Source of the DNA: Bryobacterales bacterium
Lineage (GTDB): Bacteria; Acidobacteriota; Terriglobia; Bryobacterales; Bryobacteraceae
DNA length: 64,000 nucleotides
Direction of reading: 5' to 3'
NCBI GenBank assembly: GCA_016716385.1
Contig: JADJWL010000025.1
Location: forward strand, 62,001-126,000
The notes beneath the pieces are model-generated. The model was given only the letters and a program-made list of their open reading frames with translations. It was not told where the DNA came from and searched no databases. Numbering within the stretch: the stretch's first letter is position 1; each line of letters starts with the position of its first letter. Shown piece by piece: positions 51,061 to 62,457 of this stretch. The translations under genes were made by a program, and so were the position numbers.

Positions 51061-53280
51061 CTATGCCTCCGCCTGCTGATGGGGGCGATAATACTTTCCA
51101 TACGTACCGTAGTAGTAGTAGCTGTCGCTCATCTCCTTGTGGACTTCGTTGAGGACGATCCCGAGGACGTTGGCGCGGAGCCGGGTGAGAGTACCCAGCA
51201 CCGAGGCGACCGCCTTGCGGCTGGTCTGACCAGCACGCCCCACGACGACGACGCCATCGACGGCCGTTGCCATGTAGAGCGGCTCGGCGAAGCCCGGCAG
51301 TGGCGGGCCGTCGAGGATTACAAGATCGTACTGCGTGGATGCCTCTTCGAGGATCTCGAGCAGCCGCCGTTCGAGGAGTTCCGACGCCCTGCGCGACACC
51401 GGGCCGGCCGTGAGGACATCGAGATCCGGCAGGTGGTCGAGTTTCGTCAGCGCCTCTGTCCAGGGCATGTCCGACAGAATCACGTTGGACAGGCCGACGG
51501 CAGCCGAGAGACCCAACTTCCGGTGGACGCTTGGCCGCCGCAGGTCGCCGTCAATAATGAGGGTTCTGCGGTGCTGCTCGGCATGAGCCATCGCCAGGCG
51601 CACCGCGATGGTCGACTTCCCTTCTCCCGGTCCGGCACTGGTCAGCAGGATGGAACGCAGCCTCCGGTCGAAGTCGGTCAGGAGGATGGAGTTCCGCAGA
51701 GTCCGGATGGCCTCGTGGTAGCCGGTTTCGTCTCCAATCACTCCCTCGGCGGCGCGCACCAGGCTGGTCGAGGCGGAGGCAGCCGGGGCCGTCAGCCCGC
51801 GCCAGTTCTTGACAACCGGCAGGCTGCCGACGACTTCCGCGGAGAGCGTCCGCGCCACCTGTTCCGGATCCCTGAGCGTATTGTCCAGCAGGTCGCTCAG
51901 GATCGCGACGGCAAAGGCGAGCAGCAGCGACGCGAAGAAGGCTAGAAGGACGTTCAGCTTGATGTTGGGATACACCGGTTTCATCGCGGGCCGGGCCAGG
52001 TCCGCAATGCGGATCGAACTGTTCTGGAAGCTGGCGTTGATGCCGGCCTCCTTGATCTTTCGGACCAATTCTTCGTAAAGCTTCTTGTCCGCCTCGGCTT
52101 CCCGCTTGAGCGTCTGGTATTCGAACGAGCGCGAGTTGAGGCGGTCGAACTCCGTCTTCTGCGCGGACACCGCTTGGGCAAGCATCGTCTCGCGAGCAAC
52201 AGCCTCCCGATACTCGACATCGACGCGGCGGGCGATGTTGACCTGGGCGGTCTGCATCAGGTTCCGCGCCTCGGCCAACTGCGCCGCCGCCTTCTTGTAC
52301 TCCGGATGGTTGGCTCCGTAGTGCGCGCGGATCTCGGCGAACCGCGCCTGCGCGTCCTCGATCTTTTCGCCGAGCCGCCGCAGAGAATCACCCTGAGTTG
52401 AAACCTGGGCGGCTTCGAGTGTGCCGGACTGGACCGAGCGGTAGGCCGCCTCCTTCCGGACGCGGTCCGCCTGGGCGGTGGTAAATTCGGTGTTCAACTG
52501 CATCAGCCGCGAGGCAATGATGCTCGTTTTCTCCTCCGGATTGATGACGTTCAACTCCCTCTCGAACTGCGCCAAAGCGGCGCTTGACTGTTCTACCTTC
52601 GCCCGGAGTTCCTCCAACTGCTTCTCCATGAAGGCGGACAGCCCGGCCGAGGATCTGTAGCGAATATTGAAGGTGTGTTCCAGATACGAATGCGCGACCG
52701 CATTGGCGACGTCGGCCGCCAGCCGCGGGTCCGTCGACCGGTAACTCACGTGGACAAGATAGGTATTGCGCGGCCTCTCGACGCGCAGGTGTTTCAGTGC
52801 GATCGGCGCCTCCTCGGCGCCGGCGCCCCGCTCCTGTTCGGACCCGGTTAGCCCCTCCACCTCGAGCAGGCGGTACTTGCGCGCTACCGGACGCAGCACT
52901 GAGTCCGACTGCATCAGGCGCATCTGCGTCGCCAGAAACTGATCCGAGTCGTTGCCGCTGGTGCGCGTAGCTTCCTGGCCGATCACTCCTGTCGGCATCT
53001 GGCGGTCGATGTCGATGGTTACGGTCGACTCGTAGACAGGCTGGAGACGGGAGGAGACAAGGAAGGTCGCCAGCACGCCCGCCAGCACAAACGACAGAAT
53101 CTTCCAGCGGTGCCGCTTCAGAATCCAGAAGTAGTGGCCCAGCGGAAGCACCGAGTCTTCGGCTCCGTCCCTTCGCTCGCGCGGTTCGTACGCCCCGGAC
53201 GCATAACGCATGGGGTCGAGCGCCCTGTAGGCGTCCGCCGGGACAGGCAGGTTGCGATGAAACTCTTCGTTGACCGGCAT
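51061..53280 (-). CDS. Polysaccharide co-polymerase/tyrosine autokinase (Wzc-like BY-kinase)
   Basis: This 739-aa protein has a cytoplasmic N-terminus, a membrane helix (WKILSFVLAGVLATFLVSS), a Wzz periplasmic domain with long coiled coils (RAKVEQSSAALAQFEREL), a GNVR-like region and a second helix (LLAFFASLLLAFAVAILSDLL). A cytoplasmic kinase follows with Walker A GPGEGKST (550-557), Walker A' LIIDGDLRRP and Walker B LVILDGPP. The C-terminus has a Tyr cluster (seven Tyr between 721 and 731) for autophosphorylation. It controls exopolysaccharide chain length and export together with the Wza-like protein 11 bases upstream. No glycosyltransferases are nearby. Confidence 0.94.
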   Translation of the reverse strand: MPVNEEFHRNLPVPADAYRALDPMRYASGAYEPRERRDGAEDSVLPLGHYFWILKRHRWKILSFVLAGVLATFLVSSRLQPVYESTVTIDIDRQMPTGVIGQEATRTSGNDSDQFLATQMRLMQSDSVLRPVARKYRLLEVEGLTGSEQERGAGAEEAPIALKHLRVERPRNTYLVHVSYRSTDPRLAADVANAVAHSYLEHTFNIRYRSSAGLSAFMEKQLEELRAKVEQSSAALAQFERELNVINPEEKTSIIASRLMQLNTEFTTAQADRVRKEAAYRSVQSGTLEAAQVSTQGDSLRRLGEKIEDAQARFAEIRAHYGANHPEYKKAAAQLAEARNLMQTAQVNIARRVDVEYREAVARETMLAQAVSAQKTEFDRLNSRSFEYQTLKREAEADKKLYEELVRKIKEAGINASFQNSSIRIADLARPAMKPVYPNIKLNVLLAFFASLLLAFAVAILSDLLDNTLRDPEQVARTLSAEVVGSLPVVKNWRGLTAPAASASTSLVRAAEGVIGDETGYHEAIRTLRNSILLTDFDRRLRSILLTSAGPGEGKSTIAVRLAMAHAEQHRRTLIIDGDLRRPSVHRKLGLSAAVGLSNVILSDMPWTEALTKLDHLPDLDVLTAGPVSRRASELLERRLLEILEEASTQYDLVILDGPPLPGFAEPLYMATAVDGVVVVGRAGQTSRKAVASVLGTLTRLRANVLGIVLNEVHKEMSDSYYYYGTYGKYYRPHQQAEA

Positions 53281-53291
53281 GTTTCCCCCGT

Positions 53292-54254
53292 TTACCGCGT
53301 CCGCCAGATGAGCGCCGTAGCGCCGGCGGTGGAACCGAACAGGACGAGCCGTTCGATCGCGTTCATGGCCGCCCGCCTCCCGGTGGCGTCCGGAACGTAC
53401 AGAACGTCGTCCGCCAGCAGCGGCACGTCCGGAGCCTTCCGGTCCATGATCTGCTTCAGTTCAATCTGGATCTCGTTCTTTGTGCCCGACGCCTCGCGCC
53501 GGTAGATAAACGCCTGCTTGTTGGCATAGGGAAGCAGCCCCTCGGAAAGCGCCAGCAGCTTCAGGACCGATGTCTCGCCAGCGTCACGCAGAGGGAATGC
53601 ACCCGGCTTCCGGACATTCCCAACCACGAACACACGGCCGACGTCCGGCACCCGGATCTCCTCCCCCCCATGAAGCAGGACATTCAACTCCGGATCCGCT
53701 TCGTCAATCAGTCCCTTGACCGGAATCCGCTGGATGTAGTGGGGCTCGCCGGGTGCAGCGCCCTTCTTCACGGGCCGCGAAATCAGGATTTCGCTTCCCG
53801 CATCCGGACCGAGCCCCTCCGCCCGCGCCAGCGCTTCGAGCAGCGTCATCGTTTCGGCCGCCTGAAACGTCACCGGCTTCCGGACGGCCCCCGCGACGCT
53901 GATCGGACGGCTCTGGTATTCGAGAATCGCCACCGTCACAAACGGGTCGAGGATGAGTTCCTCTTCCTGCAAAGCCGCGGCGACGGCGACCTCCAGTTCC
54001 GCGGGAAGCCTCTCCTCGGCCTGAATCCGGTTCCGGACCATGGGCAGCCGGATGAACCCGTCCGCACCCACGCGGACCGTCCGGCTGAATTCCGGCGCTT
54101 CGTACACTGCGACCGAAATGAGATCGTTGGGCCCAATCTTCTGCGCCGGGAGATTCGCTGGGAGGTTCGCCGCGGTCACCTCAGGGGTCACCGCCGGACG
54201 GGATTGTCCGAATGCCGCCAGCACGAAGGAACAAAGGAGGATCATGCGTGCCAT
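53292..54254 (-). CDS. Polysaccharide export protein (Wza-like, SLBB domains)
   Basis: This is a roughly 320-aa exported protein with a signal peptide (ILLCSFVLAAFGQS). It has a poly-export domain starting IGPNDLISVAVYEAPEFSRTVRVGADGFIRLPMV and two SLBB domains (ISVAGAVRKPVTFQ; VFVVGNVRKPGAFPL). The end LVLFGSTAGATALIWR resembles a membrane-spanning C-terminal helix as in Wza. It forms the outer-membrane/periplasmic channel part of an exopolysaccharide secretion system with the adjacent Wzc-like kinase. The start is uncertain between ATG 54254 and ATG 54245; the frame stays open upstream without useful content. Confidence 0.88.
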   Translation of the reverse strand: MARMILLCSFVLAAFGQSRPAVTPEVTAANLPANLPAQKIGPNDLISVAVYEAPEFSRTVRVGADGFIRLPMVRNRIQAEERLPAELEVAVAAALQEEELILDPFVTVAILEYQSRPISVAGAVRKPVTFQAAETMTLLEALARAEGLGPDAGSEILISRPVKKGAAPGEPHYIQRIPVKGLIDEADPELNVLLHGGEEIRVPDVGRVFVVGNVRKPGAFPLRDAGETSVLKLLALSEGLLPYANKQAFIYRREASGTKNEIQIELKQIMDRKAPDVPLLADDVLYVPDATGRRAAMNAIERLVLFGSTAGATALIWRTR

Positions 54255-54339
54255 ACGCCTGTACCATCGGCACCGGTGGCGAAAACATTCACTGAAAACC
54301 GGCAGTGGTTCGGAATGAATCAGGGATATTGCTAAAGGG

Positions 54340-54831
54340 CTATTTCCGTCTAAGAGCGAGGATGTATCCGGCCAGAACCACGCCCACTCCCGCCACGAAC
54401 CAGCCAGGATGTGGCGCGCCGAGCTGTCCACTCGCGGTGACCGCAGCGCGGCAGACCTGCCAGAACAGCGTCGCCATCAGCCACAGGACTAACACCTTCA
54501 CCCACGCCACGAGTAGAATCGATAGCCGGTAGAGCCGTGGCGCATTCGACGCGGTGACCGCGACGGGGTAATTGTGCCAGTGCGGGACGAACCGAAGAAA
54601 GGTCAGCAGCACGTAGAAGACGCCCCACAAGACCGGCAGCGCCAGGAGCGTGGATCGCGGCCCGAACGCGTCAGCCACCCCGCGGACGTCGAAATGCACC
54701 GGAACCTGCTCTGGAACTGCAGGCCAAAGCCGGAAGAATGCCGTTGCAATCAGGAAGAACGACGAAGCGGCAGCCAGGTCGAGCGCGATTTCGAGCGGCG
54801 TGAATGGTACGCGGACACTCGGGCGGGCCAT
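54340..54831 (-). CDS. DUF1648 domain membrane protein
   Basis: This 163-aa protein has four predicted membrane helices. The segment VPVHFDVRGVADAFGPRS between helices 1 and 2 is the DUF1648 signature (IPxHxxxxGxxxxxxxK type). The function of DUF1648 proteins is not known, though some take part in transport or sensing. It begins 2 bases after the lipA stop and may be translated by re-initiation. An apparent longer frame reads antisense-like sequence through lipA and is rejected. Confidence 0.75.
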   Translation of the reverse strand: MARPSVRVPFTPLEIALDLAAASSFFLIATAFFRLWPAVPEQVPVHFDVRGVADAFGPRSTLLALPVLWGVFYVLLTFLRFVPHWHNYPVAVTASNAPRLYRLSILLVAWVKVLVLWLMATLFWQVCRAAVTASGQLGAPHPGWFVAGVGVVLAGYILALRRK

Positions 54832-54833
54832 CT

Positions 54834-55718
54834 TCAGGCTGGAGCGGACATCGTCTCGGCGCTCGCGGCCGCATGATAGGAAGAGCGCACGAGCGGCCCC
54901 GATTCGACGTGCCCGAAGCCGAGCGCCAGGGCATCGCGCTTGAACGCGCCGAACTCCTCCGGAGTGACGTATCGGGCGATCGGCAGATGCTTGGGCGAGG
55001 GCCGCAGGTACTGGCCGAGCGTCAGAATATCGACGCCGTGGGCGCGCAGGTCGGTAAGAACCTGAAGCACCTCCGCGCGGGTCTCGCCAAGGCCCAGCAT
55101 CAGGCCGGATTTGGTCGGGGTCTCCGGGCCGATGCGTTTCGCGAAGGCCAGCATGTCGAGCGAACGCTCGTAGCGCGCGCCAAGCCGCACCTGCCGGTAG
55201 AGGCGCGGGACGGTCTCGGTATTGTGATTCAGAATATCGGGACGGGCGTCCATGACGATTTCCATGGCAGCGTGGGATCCCTGAAAGTCGGGCACCAGGA
55301 CCTCGACACCGCATCCTGGGACCCGCTCCCGAATCGCACGGATGGTGGCGGCGAACAGGGCCGCTCCGCCGTCCCTGCGGTCGTCGCGGTTGACGCTGGT
55401 GATGACGGCGAACCGCAGGCCAAGAGCGGCGACAGCTTCCGCCACCCGGCGGGGCTCATCCTCGTCCACGGGCAGCGGCGGGCCCTTCTGCACCGCGCAG
55501 AACCCACACCGCCGCGTACAAACGTTGCCCAGGATCATGAAGGTGGCGGTGCGCTGGTTCCAGCACTCCCCGACGTTCGGACAGGCGGCGCTCTCACAGA
55601 CAGTGTGCAGCTTCAGTTCCTGCACGAGGCGCTTCAGGGCGGCGTAGTTCTGGCCGGCCGGCGCCGGAGCGCGAAGCCACTTCGGGCGAGCTGAGGGCGA
55701 GGCGATGTGAACGAGCAC
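54834..55718 (-). CDS. lipA: Lipoyl synthase
   Basis: This 294-aa radical SAM enzyme inserts sulfur into octanoyl groups. The auxiliary cluster motif is CESAACPNVGEC (Cys41, 46, 52) and the radical SAM motif CTRRCGFC (Cys67, 71, 74). Further motifs are ITSVNRDDRRDGG, ILNHNTETVPRLY, KSGLMLGLGE and LGQYLRPS. The C-terminal RSSYHA contains the conserved Ser that ligates the auxiliary cluster. The length is standard. No lipB is adjacent. A DUF1648 gene follows and a frameshifted glycine-zipper gene lies 6 bases upstream. Confidence 0.97.
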   Translation of the reverse strand: MLVHIASPSARPKWLRAPAPAGQNYAALKRLVQELKLHTVCESAACPNVGECWNQRTATFMILGNVCTRRCGFCAVQKGPPLPVDEDEPRRVAEAVAALGLRFAVITSVNRDDRRDGGAALFAATIRAIRERVPGCGVEVLVPDFQGSHAAMEIVMDARPDILNHNTETVPRLYRQVRLGARYERSLDMLAFAKRIGPETPTKSGLMLGLGETRAEVLQVLTDLRAHGVDILTLGQYLRPSPKHLPIARYVTPEEFGAFKRDALALGFGHVESGPLVRSSYHAAASAETMSAPA

Positions 55719-55724
55719 TAGCTC

Positions 55725-56656
55725 CTATTTTAGCTGTTCGGTCATGGTCACCGGCTCGGAGAGGCGGAAGCGGATCAGGGTCTCGGAGCGGATCGCAGCA
55801 TCCTTGCCGCGGGTCGCCATGACGGCGCCCGTCCCGGCAGCTCCGCCAGCGCCGGCGCCGATGGCCGCGCCCTTCCCGCCGCCAGCGATGGCGCCAATCG
55901 CCGCGCCGATGGCGGCCCCCGTAGCGACGCGCGCCGTATCCGAGCGGCGCGAAGTCTCCCCTTCCACGCGGAAGGCATCCGTGTTGACGGCCACGCGCTG
56001 TCCGTCCGAAGAGCGGATCTGGGTGAGTTGGACCGCGAGCAAAGATGTGCCTTTCACCCTGCCGGCGCGCTCAGCCTCGACGACGCGTCCTTCCACTCGC
56101 GAGCCGCGGTCGGCAATGACGAGCCCGTCGATCACCAAGTCCTGTTCGAGCGTGCCGCTAAAGCCGTCACCAGCGCTGTTCCGTTCGGTCGACAGGGCTT
56201 CGACGACGCGCACCGGGATGAGGGTGCCGGCTGGAATGGTCCCTCGCGGGGCGGAGGCGGCGGAAGCGGGGCGGGCTCCGCGGGAGCGACTCTGGCCGCA
56301 ACCGGCGGCGCCGGCGTGGGCGGCTCGTCGGCTACTGGAGCAGCGGGAGGCGGCGGCGGAAGGGCCGCGATGGGCGCCGCCTCGGGTTCGTCACGCCGCG
56401 GTGAAGGCGGTGCGGGAGCGGGCGCCGGTTGTCGCGGCGCCGCCCGTACCGGCCGAGTCACGGGTGCCGGAGAGGGCGCCGGCTCGGGCTGCACGTCGAT
56501 CGCAGGAAGCGGCTCCGGCTCCACCGGGACGGGAGCCACCTGCGCCACCTCGACCGGCGCGGGCTCCGGAGCGGTCCACCGCGAAATGAAAACGCCGCCG
56601 GCCGCACCCGCCACAACGAGGAGAGCCGCCTGTGCGACCTTGGCAATTCCTGTCAT
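55725..56656 (-). pseudogene. Proline-rich/glycine-zipper envelope protein gene, frameshifted
   Basis: The 5' part (from 56656) encodes a membrane-anchored N-terminus (AALLVVAGAAGGVFISRW) and a long Pro/Ala-rich linker. The 3' part (to 55725) encodes a conserved domain (IPVRVVEALSTERNSAGDGFSGTL ... GRVVEAERAGRVKG) and a glycine zipper (GAAIGAAIGAIAGGG). The two are in different frames. One extra base in the run at 56241-56243 (CCC, plus strand) would join them as REGTIPAGTLIPVRVVEAL. The protein looks like a common acidobacterial membrane/periplasmic protein of unknown function. A true mutation and a sequencing error are both possible. It is divergent from dusB. Confidence 0.72.
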
Positions 56657-56725
56657 GATCCCATCCTCCGCTCTTCAAAGGACGTGTGCCGCAGCCCGTC
56701 CGTTTCGCCGTTCGGATCGTTTAAG

Positions 56726-57754
56726 ATGTTAACAGTGCGTGAGTTGTTCCCCTTAGCGTTCCGCGTCGGACCCGTCCGGATCTCCCCAGCCACGGTACTG
56801 GCTCCCATGGCTGGTGTCACCGATACGGTTTTCCGCCGGTTCATCCGCGGCTTCGGACATTGCGGCCTGCTGATGACCGAGTTTACGAGTTCGCACGGCG
56901 TCAAGGCCGCCGCCGGACGGAGCAAGCCGACCCGCACCCTCAAGTATCTCGAATTCGCCGCTGACGAACACCCGATCTCCGCCCAGCTCTTCGGAGCCGA
57001 CCCGGCCGTTCTCGCCGACGCCGCGCGCGTCTGCCAGGACCTCGGATTCGACATCCTCGACCTGAACCTGGGATGCCCGGTCAACAAAGTGGTCAAGTGC
57101 AATGGCGGATCCGGTCTGCTGCGGGACCTTCCCCTTGTCGAGCGGATCTTCACCTCCGTCCGGGCAGCCATCTCGATCCCGTTCACGGTGAAGTTCCGCG
57201 CCGGCTGGAGCGACCAGGAACTGGTCGCGGTGCGGCTGGCGAAGCTGGCCGAGGATTGTGGTCTGAACGCCGTGGCACTGCACCCTCGGACCCGCGAACA
57301 GGGCTATAGCGGCCAGGCGGACTGGACGCGGATTGCCGAAGTGAAGGCAGCCGTCCGGATTCCCGTGGTCGGCAACGGGGACATCGTCACGCCGGAGGAT
57401 GCCGTGCGGATGGTCGCACAGACGGGCTGCGATGCCGTCATGGTCGGCCGCGCAGCCTCGTCCAACCCCTGGATTTTCAGACAGATCGGACAATTCGTCG
57501 CGACCGGCCGCTACACGTGTCCGTCGGAATCCGACCGCCACGGCATCATGCGCGAATATTACGCCATGCTGATCGACCGCGATGAGCCGGACACGGTGGG
57601 CAAGATGAAGCAATTCGCCACGTACTTCACGCACGGGGTCCGCCACGGGTCCCGTTTGCGGGCGGCGATCCACCACGCCCACGAGGCGCGGGCGATTCTG
57701 GACTGTGTGGATGGGTTCTTCGAGCAGGAAGCGGAGGCCGCGCCGGCCGCTTGA
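56726..57754 (+). CDS. dusB: tRNA-dihydrouridine synthase (DusB-like)
   Basis: This 342-aa FMN enzyme reduces uridine to dihydrouridine in tRNA. It shows VLAPMAGVTDTVFRR at the N-terminus, the catalytic LDLNLGCPVNKVV (Cys of GCP), TVKFRAGW, VALHPRTREQGYSG, PVVGNGDI and GCDAVMVGRAASSNPWIF. The C-terminal helical domain is present. ATG 56726 is chosen because conserved sequence begins shortly after; a longer open frame upstream is antisense to the preceding gene. RNase HI overlaps its end (TTGA). Confidence 0.92.
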   Translation: MLTVRELFPLAFRVGPVRISPATVLAPMAGVTDTVFRRFIRGFGHCGLLMTEFTSSHGVKAAAGRSKPTRTLKYLEFAADEHPISAQLFGADPAVLADAARVCQDLGFDILDLNLGCPVNKVVKCNGGSGLLRDLPLVERIFTSVRAAISIPFTVKFRAGWSDQELVAVRLAKLAEDCGLNAVALHPRTREQGYSGQADWTRIAEVKAAVRIPVVGNGDIVTPEDAVRMVAQTGCDAVMVGRAASSNPWIFRQIGQFVATGRYTCPSESDRHGIMREYYAMLIDRDEPDTVGKMKQFATYFTHGVRHGSRLRAAIHHAHEARAILDCVDGFFEQEAEAAPAA

Positions 57755-58200
57755 AGCGCGTCCACCTCATCACGGACGGTTCCTGCCTTGGCAATCCAGG
57801 CCCCGGCGGGTGGGCGTTTATTCTGCGCTTTGGCACGCACAAGAAGGAAGCGTGGGGATCGGCCCCGCACACGACCAATAACCGCATGGAACTGACCGCC
57901 GCCGTCGAGGGTTTGCGCATGCTCCGCGAGGCGTGCGAGGTGGAGATCACGACTGATTCCGAGTACGTCAAGAACGGGATCAGCAAGTGGATGGCGAACT
58001 GGAAGAAGCGCGGCTGGCTGACGGCGGAGAAGAAGCCTGTGCTGAACCGCGATCTCTGGGAAGCGCTGGATGCCGAAACGGCGCGCCACAAGACACACTG
58101 GCTCTGGACGAAAGGGCACGCCGATCATCCGGACAACAACCGCTGCGACGAACTGGCGCAACGCGCGGCGCGCGACCAGTCAGCCAGCACGACGGGATAG
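57751..58200 (+). CDS. rnhA: Ribonuclease HI
   Basis: This 149-aa enzyme degrades RNA in RNA-DNA hybrids. The catalytic residues are in place: Asp9 (TDGSCLGNPGPGGW), Glu47 (NNRMELTA), Asp69 (TTDSEYV) and Asp133 (NNRCDELA), with His123 in KGHADH. The basic handle (KWMANWKKRGWLT) is present. The start is TTG, overlapping the dusB stop as TTGA, so translation is coupled. Confidence 0.95.
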   Translation: MKRVHLITDGSCLGNPGPGGWAFILRFGTHKKEAWGSAPHTTNNRMELTAAVEGLRMLREACEVEITTDSEYVKNGISKWMANWKKRGWLTAEKKPVLNRDLWEALDAETARHKTHWLWTKGHADHPDNNRCDELAQRAARDQSASTTG

Positions 58201-58210
58201 GATAGTCAGC

Positions 58211-59071
58211 ATGCAGCGGTTGACCCTTGGCTGGCTGGTGGCGTGCGGGATAGCCGCCGCGCAGCCGTATCAGGCGCTCCTGATCGACGGCCAAAACAAT
58301 CACGACTGGCAGGCCACGACCCCCATCCTGCGGGCGATTCTCGAGGAGAGCAAGCTATTTCGTGTGACAGTGGCGACGACGCCACCGAAGGGACAGGACA
58401 TGACGGAGTTCCGGCCGGACTTCGCCCGCTACCGTGTGGTCGTTTCCAACTACAATGGCGAACCGTGGCCGGCCGCAACGAACGCCGATTTCGCCCGATA
58501 TGTCCAACAAGGCGGGGGATTCGTTTCCGTTCACGCCGCCGACAATGCATTTCCGGAATGGCCGGACTATAACGAGATGATCGGGGTCGGGGGCTGGGGG
58601 AACCGCAATGAGAAGGACGGTCCGTACGTGCGCTGGCGCGGCGGCAGGATCGTTCACGACGCAGTGCCGGGCCGCGGCGGCAGTCATGGCAGGCAGCATG
58701 CCTTCGCCGTGACGGCGCGCGAACCGGGTCATCCGATTCTCGCCGGGTTGCCCGCCGTGTGGATGCACGTCCAGGACGAACTTTATGACCGGCTGCGCGG
58801 TCCGGCCCGCAATCTGACCGTTCTGGCGACGGCGCACTCCGACCCGGGCACGGGCGGTACGGGAGAGCACGAACCGGTCCTGATGACGGTCCGGTACGGC
58901 CAAGGCCGGGTTTTCCACACCACGCTTGGCCATTCGCCGGAAGCGATGAGTTGCACCGGGTTTCGGACAACGCTTCAACGCGGAGCGGAATGGGCCGCAA
59001 GCGGTCTCGTGACGCAACCGGTTCCGGATGACTTCCCCGATGCGCAGACAGTGCGGCGTCGCGAACAGTGA
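58211..59071 (+). CDS. Exported ThuA domain protein
   Basis: This 286-aa protein has a short signal peptide (LGWLVACGIAAAQP). It matches the ThuA-like glutamine-amidotransferase fold: ALLIDGQNNHDWQATTPILRAILEE, RYRVVVSNYNGEPWP, YVQQGGGFVSVHAADNAF and MTVRYGQGRVFHTTLGH. The nucleophile Cys of amidotransferases is absent, as in the family. ThuA proteins are linked to trehalose or other sugar use in some bacteria, and in Acidobacteria often accompany exported Gfo/Idh/MocA proteins, so a sugar role is inferred only. It starts 10 bases after rnhA. Confidence 0.86.
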   Translation: MQRLTLGWLVACGIAAAQPYQALLIDGQNNHDWQATTPILRAILEESKLFRVTVATTPPKGQDMTEFRPDFARYRVVVSNYNGEPWPAATNADFARYVQQGGGFVSVHAADNAFPEWPDYNEMIGVGGWGNRNEKDGPYVRWRGGRIVHDAVPGRGGSHGRQHAFAVTAREPGHPILAGLPAVWMHVQDELYDRLRGPARNLTVLATAHSDPGTGGTGEHEPVLMTVRYGQGRVFHTTLGHSPEAMSCTGFRTTLQRGAEWAASGLVTQPVPDDFPDAQTVRRREQ

Positions 59072-59086
59072 GGAGACATCGGCAGC

Positions 59087-59992
59087 GTGCGCATCCTCAT
59101 TGCTGAAGACGATCCGATCTCGCGGCGCCTGCTCGAGACCATTCTGGGGAAGTGGGGCTACGAAGTCGTGGTCGCCCACGACGGCGACCAGGCGTGGAAA
59201 CACCTGCAGGGCGACGATGCGCCGCGGCTGGTCATCGCCGATTGGATGATGCCAGGGCTCGACGGCATCGAGCTTTGCCAGAGAGTCCGGGCGCGGGAAA
59301 CGCCTCCGCATTACACATACCTTCTTCTGCTCACGGCGCGGAGCCAGCGGGAGGACCTTGTGCAAGGGATGGAAGCGGGCGCCGACGATTACGTGACGAA
59401 GCCCTTCGACGCCAACGAACTGAAGGTCCGCCTGCGCGCCGGACGGCGGATTCTCGAACTCCAGCAGCAACTAATCGAAGCGCAGGAGGCGCTGCGGGAG
59501 CAGGCGTCGCGCGATGCGCTGACCGGCATCCGCAACCGCAACGCGATCTTCGAGCTCCTGCGGCTCGAGTTGAACCGGGCGCAGAGGGAATCTTCGGATC
59601 TGGCGCTGGTGATGGCGGACATCGACCATTTCAAGGACTTGAACGACACCTTCGGCCACCTGGCCGGAGACAAAGTGCTGCGTGAATCGGTCGCGCGCAT
59701 GGTGGCGATGATCCGGCCGTATGACGCCATCGGACGTTATGGAGGCGAAGAGTTTCTCATCATTCTGCCGGGTTGTGACGCCCGTGCGGGCGCCCAGCGG
59801 GCCGAGAGCCTGCGGCTTGCGGTTTGCCGGGAACCATTCGATACTTCGGAAGGGCGGATGTCAGTGACGTGCAGCATGGGTGTCACCTCCACCGCCGAGG
59901 TCGGGAAGACGGATGTCGACGCTCTGGTCCGGGCCGCCGACGCCGCATTGTATCGTGCCAAGAACAACGGTCGAAACCGCGTCGAAACCTGA
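59087..59992 (+). CDS. PleD-like response regulator diguanylate cyclase
   Basis: This 301-aa protein has a receiver domain (Asp8/9, phosphoacceptor Asp52, Thr83, Lys105) followed by a linker helix and a GGDEF domain with intact GGEEF (219-223). An RxxD inhibitory site (RPYD, 210-213) lies five residues before the active site, so product inhibition by c-di-GMP is expected. The start is GTG with GAGGAG upstream. It makes c-di-GMP when phosphorylated. The hybrid histidine kinase starts one base after its stop and is the likely phosphate donor. Confidence 0.94.
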   Translation: MRILIAEDDPISRRLLETILGKWGYEVVVAHDGDQAWKHLQGDDAPRLVIADWMMPGLDGIELCQRVRARETPPHYTYLLLLTARSQREDLVQGMEAGADDYVTKPFDANELKVRLRAGRRILELQQQLIEAQEALREQASRDALTGIRNRNAIFELLRLELNRAQRESSDLALVMADIDHFKDLNDTFGHLAGDKVLRESVARMVAMIRPYDAIGRYGGEEFLIILPGCDARAGAQRAESLRLAVCREPFDTSEGRMSVTCSMGVTSTAEVGKTDVDALVRAADAALYRAKNNGRNRVET

Positions 59993-59993
59993 C

Positions 59994-62444
<2,451 letters not shown>

Positions 62445-62457
62445 GGCGGAACCAGCG

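Noticed and set aside
54832..55314. Longer DUF1648 protein starting inside lipA
   Set aside because: The extra N-terminus is the wrong-frame reading of lipA; conserved DUF1648 sequence begins after ATG 54831.
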